A stretch of 64,000 nt of DNA from assembly GCA_951804985.1 (NCBI GenBank), contig OX638130.1, positions 126,679,593-126,743,592 on the forward strand, given 5' to 3'. The stretch comes from Dryomyza anilis. Lineage: Eukaryota > Arthropoda > Insecta > Diptera > Dryomyzidae. A model generated the notes under the pieces. The model did not search any database. It was not told the origin of the DNA and saw nothing but the letters and a program-made list of their open reading frames with translations. Positions within the stretch are counted from its first letter, which is position 1, and each line of letters starts with the position of its first letter. A program made the translations under genes and the position numbers. Of this stretch, positions 49,882 through 60,424 are shown in pieces.

Positions 49882-50175
49882 GAATTATTCCAACAGCTGC
49901 AGACTAGCTCTGAGCCCGCACTCTGTCCAGAGCCGTTGCGTCGTGCTTTGGCCAGTGGTCCGCTTGCGGGGCGTCGTTTCCCGCTCGGCTGCCTCGGCGA
50001 TGCGGCCGAGTGCTTCGAGCTGTTGCTGCATCGCGTTCACTCGCACATTTCCGCCGATGATGGCGATGCGTGCGAGTCGCAGGCTTGCATCGCGCATCGT
50101 CGTTTCGCGATGCGCGTCATCGAGCAGAGCGTCTGCAAGTGCGGCGCCAACTCGGAGCAGTTGCCGTTCACGCAG
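49882..50175 (+). CDS. ec: echinus USP-domain exon (ELFQQL to LPFTQ)
   Basis: 294 nt, 98 codons, phase 0 at both ends, between TTTCTCGCAG and donor GTGAGT. Encodes [18 protein letters not shown], then [20 protein letters not shown], then CIAHRRFAM and the Cys-containing [16 protein letters not shown]. The order and words (DAAECFE, CISHQKFAM-like, LPFxQ) are those of the USP53/USP54 finger/palm region. Its splice partners upstream are either CALK at 20098 or the alternative exon at 49713. Only 168 nt separate it from the alternative exon and that intron has no in-frame stop. Confidence 0.95.
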
Positions 50176-52067
50176 GTGAGTGAGAGTGTTGTTTTTAAAT
50201 GTTTAAAATGGTTAGAATAATTAAAAAGTTAGTTGTAACAACCAACTTCATTCGGTTAAAACAAAATACACACAAATTGGTTGATGGAACTGCTATATTT
50301 TGGTTGCTACTTCGAAGTATATCATATACACACACCAACTTGTTTTTAAACTGTTCTAAATTGTTTGTAGTCTATACAACAAACATTTTAGTTTTGGTTA
50401 TAAGAACCAACTTACAATTAGGGGAACCGAATATGTTGTTTCGGCGAGGAGTTGGCAACAAATGTGTGTAAAAATAAATTTAAAATTTCTTTTAAAGTTT
50501 TAGAAGTGTTTATATGATTTTAAATGGGTTAGAAATCGTTCACAAAACAATAAAAATATATATACCATAAAAATAAGTATTCATTAATAAATTCGTTAGA
50601 TTTTTTGAATCGATTTTGGAGCAATGTGTTCAACAAGAGTAAAGTCTAGAATAAAATAAAAATATTTAAAAATTGTAAATAAAAACTTCAATGAAAATAC
50701 AACATTTACTTGAAAGTTTTTAAAACCTCACTGCGTTTAAAAATGCACAAAGCTGGAAATTATAAAATAATGGTTTAAAGAATTTCTTTCTATTTTGTTT
50801 ATTATTTGTTTCTTTTTTTTAATAAATGAAAAAATTGCATAAATTAGCATGCAAATGAGTAGTAGAAATCACCAAAAAAAAAACTAAAAAATGCCATGAA
50901 ACGAGTGAAAGTGTTGACACGATGCGCTGACAGAACGCGTGCATAGCAAGTTGGCTAACAAGCCGTTAATTATCATGCTTTAAAGATTTCCAAAATGACT
51001 AAACGATCCATGGCATATGGCACAAAAGCGTGGAGGCTTTTATTGATTTATTGCATAAAAATACAATTAAAAATGAAAAGCACTAAAATCATTTATTGTG
51101 TTGCATAGTGTAATCAACAGTTGGACACCTTCGCTGCCACTGTCAAGTCTTAGTCTTAAGTTCAAGTATGCAAATCGAAAAGACTCAACAGCTTTGGTAA
51201 ATTTATGCTGAAACGGGTTTTGTATTTTTTATTTTTCTAAATTAGTTTTAGCTACTGCCACCCACATGCGCTTGGCGCTGCGAGCGCAGCATGCAAAATG
51301 AATTTGCCAGCTACCATTTGGAGGTCAATTGCAAAGCAATGGCCAAAAAACAATTGCGTATCTAAAATGTTAAATTTTAAAGTAATTTTTGTAATATATA
51401 TTTTTTTGAATACAATTTTTGTAATATTTTTATTTCCTTGTTTTTTAAAATAGTTTTTTTTTATTATTTTTAATTAATTTATTTTTATTTATTATAATTT
51501 GATTTTTTAATTAATTTTTAATTACTTCATATAAAAATTGTCTTTGCAAAATATCCAAACTCTTTAAACCCACCTTCCTCAGTCATGACGTCAGCATGAG
51601 TCTGCGCCATTTCGCCCCACATGCGTCCAAAACCTAATGAACATGGCCTAAAGCTTCGACCCAAACTTAAATGATTAATGAGCTTATTAATGAATTAATT
51701 TGCAGCGCCTACTAAACAAATCAGCAACATTCAACGTTTTATTGTCGCTTTAATGTGCTGTCGATCGGTTGGCCTAAACGGCCGCAATTAGCTGTAAGGC
51801 GACTATGCGAAAAGCCTTTTAGAGCGCGCTTTAAAGCTCCAATTGCAGCACGTGCTGTCGGTTGCAGCATATGGCGGTGGCTGCTTAATTTGTTCGCACC
51901 AAAAATAGCGCTCTGGTTTAGCTCTCTCTAGTAGGCGTCTGTTTTCCGGCCACTTTTGAAGTTGATTTGAATTTTAAGTTAGCCTCAACTTGTGAATGAA
52001 CCCACGCTTTTGTTGTGTACACCAATTAACGTTCTTCTCTCTACATCTTCTTCCGTTTCTTCCACAG
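50176..52067 (+). other. ec intron (after LPFTQ)
   Basis: 1.9 kb, AT-rich, with a GC-richer block at 51590-51960 that contains CAGCACGTGCTG (51847), the same palindromic E-box word as at 15065. That block may be regulatory. Ends in TTCTTCCACAG. Confidence 0.6.
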
Positions 52068-52196
52068 ATGGTCCACTACGTCTCTGCGTCAGCGCTGACT
52101 TCGCAAAACAATTTGGCCCAGCAGAATCACCAACAATTGACGTTTGGTCAACTGCTTCGCGCCGCCGGCAACATGGGCGATATACGCGATTGTCCG
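52068..52196 (+). CDS. ec: echinus USP-domain exon ([10 protein letters not shown])
   Basis: 129 nt, 43 codons, phase 0 at both ends. Encodes [14 protein letters not shown] through [20 protein letters not shown]. MVHYxSxxxL and GxLLxxAxxMGDxRxCP are signature stretches of USP53/USP54 proteins. Acceptor TTCCACAG and donor GTAAGT are strong. The following intron is 151 nt and changes frame, so retention would break the protein. Confidence 0.95.
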
Positions 52197-52347
52197 GTAA
52201 GTTTACATTTTGCATTCTTCTTATCTTTCTTCATTTTGTTTTCTTTTATGTTGCTGCTTATCATTTCTATTACTCAACTTTTTGAAACTTTCGTCTTTTT
52301 TAACTCTTTTAATCATGCCCTCTAACAATTCTCTTCGTTCTTTGCAG
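52197..52347 (+). other. Short ec intron
   Basis: A 151-nt pyrimidine-rich intron with donor GTAAGT and acceptor TTTGCAG. Length is not a multiple of three. The open frame that appears to extend the last exon into it (from 52210) is a chance extension. Confidence 0.9.
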
Positions 52348-55300
52348 AATTCGTGCGGTGCCAAGATCGGCATTCGTCGCGCTCTTCTCAATCGTCCCGA
52401 CGTCGTCTCTATCGGCATCGTCTGGGACTCAGAGCGCCCCGCCGCCGAACAGGTGCATGCCGTTCTCAAGGCGGTTGGTACTACACTTCGCCTCTCTGAC
52501 GTCTTCCACCAAGTCTCGGATCCACGTTGGGCCCAAGGCGTACAACACGAATTGGTCGGCATTGTCTCCTATTACGGCAAGCACTACACCACATTCTTCT
52601 TCCACACAAAGCTCAAGGTGTGGGTCTACTTTGACGACGCCAATGTCAAAGAGGTCGGTCCCAACTGGGAAGGTGTCGTCGACAAGTGTAGCCGCGGACG
52701 TTACCAGCCACTATTGTTGCTGTATGCGGTACCACAACCGCCAGCAGGGCCACAACCCACAATGACACCCGGACAATTGTCGACACCCGCCACACCGGAT
52801 TGGTCAACGCAAAGCGCCACCATGCGCCGCGCCATAACGCCGAGTCCCGAGAAGCCGCACATGGGCAACACGAGACGCGCCATCACGCCGACACCACTGC
52901 GTCCAACGCCCAATGAGTATCAGAATCTAAGTGTCATTCAAAAGACAATCTTTGCACCGGGAAGCGTCAAACAAGCCGTCGTCGCCACCGCCGAACAAGA
53001 CGCCGCCTATATCAGTCGCAAAACCGTGGAGCATGTGCTCAGTGCGCAGTATCAGAATCTGAGCGTCATACAGGACAAAATCTTTGCTGCCGCCGATGAC
53101 AAAGAAGGTGGTTTTTTGAACCGCAAACCAATCGAGCAGCTGTTGAACGCGCAGCTAGCGCGCAAGCAACATTTACAGTTACAGCGCAGTCACAGCGCCG
53201 AATCGGGCCAGTTGAGCGGCGGCTCTACGGGCTCCACTTCAGGCTCGTCGCCGCCTAGCGACGGCCTCACCATACCCGATCATCTGAATCAGCCGCGACG
53301 ACGCGATTCCGGCAACTGGTCGGGCGATCGCAACAGCGCCAGTTCCGCCTCCTCTACAACGCTAGACAATCCCTATTTGTACATGGTCGGCAAGCGGGGA
53401 AATGGCGTCGTTAACGGCGTCAATGCAGCTGCAGTGCCGCAGAGCCCAACACGGCATAGCGCGCTACCACCATATGACGCAGGCTACGACTCCTTCTCGC
53501 TCTCGTCCACCGACTCGTATCCACCGAAGCAGCAGCTGGCGAATGCACAGCTCGCCAAAATACCGGAGACTGCATCCGCTTCGGCGTCAGTTACGCTCAG
53601 CGGTGACTGTGAAAAACTCTGCCATGAGGCTGATCAGTTACTCGAAAAGTCGCGTCTCGTGGAGGAGTCGCGCGATCTCGAGACGGCGTTGGTGCTCTGC
53701 AACGCTGCGGCCGGACGCGCACGTGCCGCCATGGACGCACCCTACAGCAATCCGCACACAATGACATTTGCTCGCATGAAGCACAATACGTGCGTCATGC
53801 GCGCACGTAGCTTACATCGTCGCCTGCTCGTTGAACGCGGTAGCGAGCAAGAGTTAGCAGCGGAAATCGCCCAACTCAGCATCAAACACGTGCGTCAGAA
53901 CAGCAAAGACAAGACGCTCGAGAAGCAGGCAGAAAAACAAGCAGCCGCCACTGCCGCTGCCAACAAAAGCATCGAGCTCTATGCGACGCTGCCGAAGAAG
54001 AAGAGTCCCTTGAAGACGCTCATTGCCGCAGCCGCTGGTGTCGGTAATGACGACAGCAATGCCATCGAGTGCTTGACTCCTATCGCGCCACCTGCACGTG
54101 AGTCGCGTTCGCTCTTCGGTCGCTCATCGAATAAGGAACGCGAGAAGCGCAGCCGCAGCGAGGACCGCAACAAGCTGCAGCGCGAGTTCACGCTCACCGA
54201 GACGCTGCTCGTCAATGCCAAGGACACGCTCAAGAAGCACAAAGAGAACAAGGAGGATGGCGACAAGAAGCAGCCCGACGGCAAACAGGGCGGCAAGAAG
54301 CAGCACAAAATACGTCGCAAACTGCTGATGGGCGGCCTTATACGCCGCAAGAACCGTTCAATGCCCGATCTGACGGAGGCGGCCGGTGATGAGTTGGCTG
54401 CGGTGGCAGCAGCCGCAGCTGCGGCCAAACAGTTGTCATCGCACGGCAACTGTGTCGATGACAGCGTCGTTGACACCAGCGCTGCAGGCGCTGCTGCACT
54501 TGGCAGTGGCTACATTTCCGAGGGTCACTTTGATGCACGCGACACGAACGCTGCCAATCCAAACCTGGAGCGCAGCAAACTGATGCGCAAGAGCTTCCAT
54601 GGCAGCGGGCGTCAGCTGACAGCCGTCGCAAAGGTGGCACCACCGCCGCCCATGCGCATTAGCTCTGCGCTGACACAGCAACAGCAACAACAACAGCAGC
54701 TACAAATGCAGCAGCAGCTACAGCAGGAGACGCTCGCCGCCAATGCCGCGCTCTTCATGCAGCCGCACCATGAGGCGAATCTTTCAAATATCTCAGCGAT
54801 GTCTTCCAACACTTCGATCAGCGAGGACTCCGGACAGACGATCATCACAACCTGCGCTCAAGTTCACTCGGAGCAGAGTCCGCTCAAGCAGGACAGTGCC
54901 TTGTATGCGCTGCACTATCAACAACAAATGCAGCAACAAAATTACTTGGCGTCCGCCGATCATGATGCTGTCGACGGCCGCAGTGATTTGCCGCCACCAC
55001 CACCGCCACTCGAGCTGCCGCCCTATCCCAGCCCTCCGCACTCCGTTTGTCATTCGCGCCAAGCAAGCGAAGACTTTCCGCCGCCACCGCCCGAACTTGA
55101 TATGGCGCCACTCAATCAACAAATCCACCAGATCCACGCTCTCGAGGCCGCACACAAGCAGCAGCGTCAGATGCAGTCGCTCGAGAGCACCAGCAGCATC
55201 TTAGCGCAGCTGCAGCAGCGACAGCATTTGCTGCGACAGCGACGCGAGCAGAGCACGCCGACCAATGCCGATCAATGGCTGCAGGAGATGCAGCTGAAGC

Positions 55301-56386
55301 AAAATGAGTTGAGACGCGCAACGCCCGAGGCGACAGCGTCTGCATCAGTGCGCGATCTGGCGCATCGCTTTGAGCAGACGAAGCTGCTCGAGCAGCAGCA
55401 ACAATCGCAACAGCAGCACCAGCCTTTGCGCTCGTACGCATCACAGGAGTTGCTCAGCGGCAAAGCTTCGACGCTGCGCACGCAAATGAACGGCATGCCG
55501 ATCGCCGCCAATGTAGACGCAGACGTTGTTGATTGCGCGCCACGACTGCCACCACATCAGGCTTTGCCTAAGCTGCCCAAGTACGAGATCGCGCAATCGC
55601 AAATCGCCGAGGAGATGCGCGAAGTCGAGCTGCTCAACACTTTGGTGCAGGAGACGCTCAACAACTCGGCGGCACCGCCGCGTCGCGTCAAGAAGAAGAG
55701 CGTCTCGTTCTGCGATCAGGTGACGCTTGTCGCGACCGCTGACAATGAGGCGGACGATGATTTTATACCGAACCCGATACTCGAACGTGTGCTGCGCACC
55801 GCTCAGCAGCCGCACGAGCAGCTGACAGCGCAGTTGTTGCTGCAACAACAACAGCAACAGCAGAATATGCTGCGACTGCAGACAGAGGCGCAGCCGCGTG
55901 TCATTAATCAGCAACATTTGCAGCAACAACAGCAACAACAACAGCAACAACAGCAGCAACAACAGCAACAACAGCAACAACTACAGCAACATCTGGCACA
56001 GCAATCGCCTTTGCTTAGCAACGAGCGTCGTTCATTGCCGCTGCTGCAGCAACAACAGGAGCTCTCACGCTATGTGCAGTTGCAGCGTCCACAAATGGAG
56101 GCGCTGCGACAACAACATTTGCAACACCAACAACAGCAGCAGCAACAACAACAAACATCCAATCAGCTGTCGCCTGGCCAAGTTTATACGCCGCTGCAGG
56201 ACATTTACCGATTGCAGCAACAGCAGCAGCATCTGGCTGCAAACGGCCAAATGTCGGCAGCAGCAGCACAACAACAACAGCAACAACACCTGCAACAATT
56301 GCAGGCACGTACCAGCATGAGCGGCATCGCTAATGTTGCCCAGCAGCAACATATGCAGATGTTGGCAGCAACAGCTGTTGGCCAGC

Positions 56387-56417
<31 letters not shown>

Positions 56418-57069
56418 GCAGCAACAGCAACTGGATGGACAGCAACAGCTGCGCAGCAATCAGAGCTACACCTTAGCGCTGCAGCTCGCAGCACAAAAAC
56501 AACAGCAACAACAACAGCAGCAGCAACAACAAATGAATGCCTACTTGGCGCAGCAACAGCAACACTTACCCGCCTACAACAACAACTCCAACATGGATGC
56601 CGCGCCGCTGCCATCGCCTTATCAACGCGTGCCACTGCCGCACGGCTACGAACAGCAGCAGCAACAGACGAAGCCTCTGCATCCCTCACCCGCGCCCTCA
56701 TCCTCCGCATCCGCTTCATCCTCCTCCGCTTATTATCCTTTAACAGCCGCGCCGCCAGCAACCGCCAAGGCTTCGCATCAGAAGAAGGTCAGTTTTGAAC
56801 CGGGCACCAAGGGCGAAGGCGACTCGCCAATCAAGTCGCCAGCAACCACATCAGCAGCAGCGCCACAAAATGGATTGCCTCCTGCGCTAGCGGTGGACAA
56901 CAGCGTCAACGTCACCGCCATACCGACGCGCGTCTATAACAACGCCATTGTCAAGGCCTCGGCGAAGGCGGTCGAGTGCAACCTGTGTCGCAAGCGCCAC
57001 GTGATTGCGCCGGCGGTCTACTGCAACAACTGCGAATACTACCTGCAGATGCTCAACAGTCGCCGATAG
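52348..57069 (+). CDS. ec: echinus terminal exon: USP His box plus long C-terminal region
   Basis: A single open exon of 1573 codons ending TAG. Residues 1-130 finish the USP fold: NSCGAKIGIRRALLNRPDVV, the His box YYGKHYTTFFF (His at about residue 79), then VYFDDANVKEVG (Asp 96/97) and RYQPLLLLYAVP. The role in Drosophila is pruning and sorting of interommatidial cells in the pupal retina; vertebrate relatives act at junctions and have lately been shown to be K63-chain deubiquitinases. After the USP come a 44-residue repeat (YQNLSVIQ at about 191 and 235), a probable helical segment (about 421-495), a basic stretch ending RRKNRSMPDL, Pro-rich FPPPPPE (about 910), two KxVSF/KVSF motifs (about 1117 and 1480), long poly-Gln tracts, and a C-terminal CNLC...CNNC pair (about 1544-1562). 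GC-rich codon use contrasts with the introns. Confidence 0.96.
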
Positions 57070-58848
57070 AGGTCGTCGATGGATTGCAAAATCACGCAAA
57101 CTTTTCTAATTTTTATTTATTTTTACAGTTTTATTGCATTAAGTAATGATTAGATATTCAAATGAGCTTAAGTTAATAATAAGTTATGAATAAGTTATGA
57201 ATAAGTTGCAAAATAAGTTGAGAGTGAGTTGAGAATAATTTGAGTAAAAGTAAGTTGATCATAAAGTGAGAATAAGTTGAGCATAATTTAAAAATAACTT
57301 GAGCATTATTTGAGAAAATTTGAGTATAATTTGAGAATTAGTTAAGGTTTAGTTTGCATAAACAACAGGATAAAAAACCGAAAAATAGAGTTTAAATTGA
57401 TTCTTTCTCTATTTGTAATTCGTTTTCATTGAATTTAAAAATCGAAAGTACTTTGAGTTTTAACTGAATTTTAATTAAGAAATTAATTGAGTTCAAATTA
57501 TCGTTTTGATAATCTAAAGATGAAGTTTAAACTGGATTAAATAGTAATTTTAAATTGATTTTTCATAGAGTTTACTCTGAGATTAAATTTGATTTAATCG
57601 AACTTCGAAGTTGAGTTTAAATTTAATTTAAAATTGAAATGGATTTAAATTGTATATACAAACATAGATTTTATTATAATATAGAATTTATTATTATATA
57701 GAATTTATTATGATATAGAATTTATTATAATATTGCGTTTAAATTTTACTTGAGCTTAAATTAAACATAGTCCAAGCTATAGTTAAACTTAAGTTGCGCA
57801 TATATAATATAGAGCTTAAACTTGATCTATAAAATCCAGAGTAATAGTTGTGAGTTATACTCTCAAAACTCTCAAATCTTCTCGAATCTCATATATTCCT
57901 GCCCCAGAGCATTTTTGTACATTTGGCCACACTGTACATAATGTTTAAACTTAAGGTAAGTATTTTAAAATACAAAAAAAATATTGTGATATTTTTTGTT
58001 TACAATATTTATAAAGAAAAACTGCATTTCTGAGACATATCAAAACTTTCCACAGTTTTATGGTTCTACATAAAATAAAAACTGTAAGTATTTCGATTTC
58101 AGCGCATGAAAATAAAAGAAAATATTTTTAAAACAGCTTCCATATTTTAAATTATTTTTTTTATAGATTTATTCAAACGATTTTATTATTTAGTATATTT
58201 TTAAGTATTGCTATAGTTTAACAATTATTTTTATATTTTTAAATATTTTAAATATTTTGTTTATGATTGCATTTTATGTACTTCTTTATGTGCTTATATA
58301 CTTAAAATATATATTTATGCTTAATTATATAATCTAGTGTATGATTAAATTTTTTAAATATTTTTTAAATATTTTTTATACCTAATTTACTGCATTATTT
58401 AGAATATAAGTTTTGAGCTGCGTTCGTTGTCTGGGCTGTCAAACGGCATAGTTGACGCGCGGCTCTATACTAAACTCTGCTTCAATTAAGTTTTATAATG
58501 TTTTTTCAAAAAATACATAAATATTTTTACAGATGCTGCCCTTGATGCACCACACTAGAAAAGAGATGAATTTCATCCATATTACGAAAAAAAAGAGTTT
58601 ACAATAAATAATTTTCTTTTACAGATATCAAAATAAAAATTCAAATGTGTTTTATTTTAGAATTTAAATAGGATAGAATTTAGAATAAAAGATCTAGATG
58701 TAAGTTTTGGGAATTGCTTATTTTAGGGACCCATTATAGTGACTGATGTCGAAAATAATAATGAGAGTTTATTGATAAATATGAATATAAATATGAATTA
58801 TTGAAGGATGAATATTTTACCTTTAAACGAAAAAAAAACTCTTTCCTA
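57070..58848 (+). other. ec 3' UTR candidate and start of the ec-yin interval
   Basis: Diverged ATAAGTTGAG repeats at 57165-57360 and an ATAGAATTTATTAT repeat of about 18 bp at 57660-57740 occupy AT-rich DNA. AATAAA-like poly(A) signals appear at about 58073 and 58109, so the ec transcript may end near 58.1 kb. GCGTTCGTTGTCTGGGC at 58422 is a divergent copy of the dispersed motif. The end of transcription is uncertain. Confidence 0.4.
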
Positions 58849-58912
58849 TATATCGTCGTTGTAGAACTAAAATTCACCAAATACATTTTTATGAAAATCT
58901 TATATACACTAA

Positions 58913-60009
58913 GAAAACAAAGATGATTACCAGAAATATCACAGCCCTAAATATCAAGTTATATACAAATTATTTAGATCGTATTTAAGACAACCTTCTC
59001 TCAAACATCCGTCAAATACGATAAATATTGGTAGCAATCATCTTTCAAATTTACGATTATTTATAGCAAACATCAATTAAACATCTTAGAAATAGGAAGA
59101 TAGTTGATGAATATTTGGAAAAGGTACTCCGTTAGAATTCGCGAAGTATTTTTTATTGAATTGAAAGAAAATGAATCAAACGTATTCCATGTCGTGTATT
59201 CTCTCGTTCTACTCGGGCATCGAACCAAGCCCACCCCTTCGTAGTCCACTAGGTTCTCAACAGAACTATGCATTACAGAGATAATTCGTTCTTCAGCCGC
59301 ACGATACGTTTGTGGAACAAACTCCCTGCATCTGTTTATCCCGACATTTTTAATATTGGGAAATTTAAAGCAAATATCCACCGACACTACTCCATCTTTC
59401 CTCCTCCTCTTAACCTATAATCCTTTCTTACGATCAACACTGTGCATTGCATGAATAGGGGGCATCCCCTGAGCGTTGGTTAATTTGTAAAAAAAAAAAA
59501 TCCTTCGAAGATAAAATTGTACAACGACTTGAAATTTCTTCGCAGAAGAACCAAGTCCGACCGGCGATGCTGTTATCAAAGTAAACTCTGAAAAGATATA
59601 TTTTCCATCACGTGTTGATAATTTAAATCACAGGATATTTTATTTTCACTTTTACCATTAAAATGTAATATTTGAGTTGGCACTTTTTTACACCATTTGA
59701 TTTACTTAATTGTTGTGGATAAATCGAGCGATCAATAAAGGAAAAAGTACGCCATTTTCCCTTTTTATGGTAGTCAAATATCAAAATACCTCAAAAGTTT
59801 GCTATCAGTCAACTGTAAATATCTCAATTTTCATTGCTGCTGTGGCAAACATCTCGTAAATATCTGCATATATGTCATATTTAAAAAATATTAATAGTTT
59901 TGCTGCAACTTTATTGAAACTTATGTGATGTTTGAATATTTGCTACAAGGCGTAAATTTAAAAGAATGGTTGCAGCAAGACTTTCATAAACATATTGTTT
60001 TCTTAGTGT
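58913..60009. mobile_element. Nested TA-target element with TACACTAAGAAAACAA ends
   Basis: TACACTAAGAAAACAA at the left and TTGTTTTCTTAGTGTA at the right are perfect 16-bp inverted repeats that begin and end in TA, as for Tc1/mariner-type targets. About 1.1 kb, no transposase frame. It carries a LINE tail (59190-59500). Confidence 0.85.
59190..59505 (+). pseudogene. 5'-truncated non-LTR retrotransposon (LINE) 3' end
   Basis: In the + frame this reads STRASNQAHPFVVH, a TAG stop, then NRTMHYRDNSFFSRTIRLWN and KLPASVYPDIF, ending HRHYSIFPPPLNL and a stop near 59419. These words (HPF, SFFxRTxRLWNxLP, FKxNxxRxY) are the C-terminal signature of Jockey/CR1-type LINE reverse transcriptases. A short 3' tail and an A-run at 59490-59500 follow. 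Broken by the in-frame TAG and by 5' truncation. It is inside the nested element. Identification rests on pattern recall. Confidence 0.75.
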
Positions 60010-60197
60010 ATCAACTTTGTTGGTAATTATTACAAAAAGTAATTGGTACATTTTTAAATTGATAGATTAACACTTTTTGATCATTTGGTACAAATATTGA
60101 GCTCATCGATCAGAAATTGTATATTAAGATTTTTAAAATTAATAATTAGCATTTTAAAAATGTAGTTGATGACTTTTAGTTCTACAACGACGATATA

Positions 60198-60424
60198 AAC
60201 TACAATTTAAGAACAAAATTTGCTCCTAATGTTAAACAAGACAAAACAATTCATCAATATGATGAATTTATTCATAAATATTATGAATTTTTCACCAATT
60301 ACCAAATTCATCATATTGATATCACCGTTCATTAAATGATATATTTATGAATGCATTCGTTATATATATGAACTTAATCATACCAGCGAACATCACAGTG
60401 AAGTACGAAACATTTAATACAATG
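60198..60424. other. ATGAATTxx-rich intergenic DNA
   Basis: Repeated CATCAATATGATGAATT-type words related to the adjacent inverted-repeat element; a decayed end of that family. Confidence 0.45.

Larger units (their letters stand above)
58849..60197. mobile_element. MITE family A, copy 4, split by a nested element
   Basis: Left end TATATCGTCGTTGTAGAACT and right end AGTTCTACAACGACGATATA delimit the copy, but a 1.1-kb element lies inside (58913-60009). Removing it gives ...ATGAAAATCTTA joined to TCAACTTTGTTGG, which is the order found in copy 2. Confidence 0.85.

Noticed and set aside
52210..52347. Extending the last echinus exon upstream to the ATG at 52210
   Set aside because: The stretch is the 151-nt intron: strong donor at 52197, polypyrimidine tract and TTTGCAG acceptor, and USP53/54 residues resume exactly at 52348.
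53979..56761. Many long antisense and alternate-frame ORFs across the echinus exon
   Set aside because: Shadows of GC-rich and CAG/CAA-repeat coding sequence; they read as poly-Leu, poly-Cys or poly-Ala/Val and match nothing.
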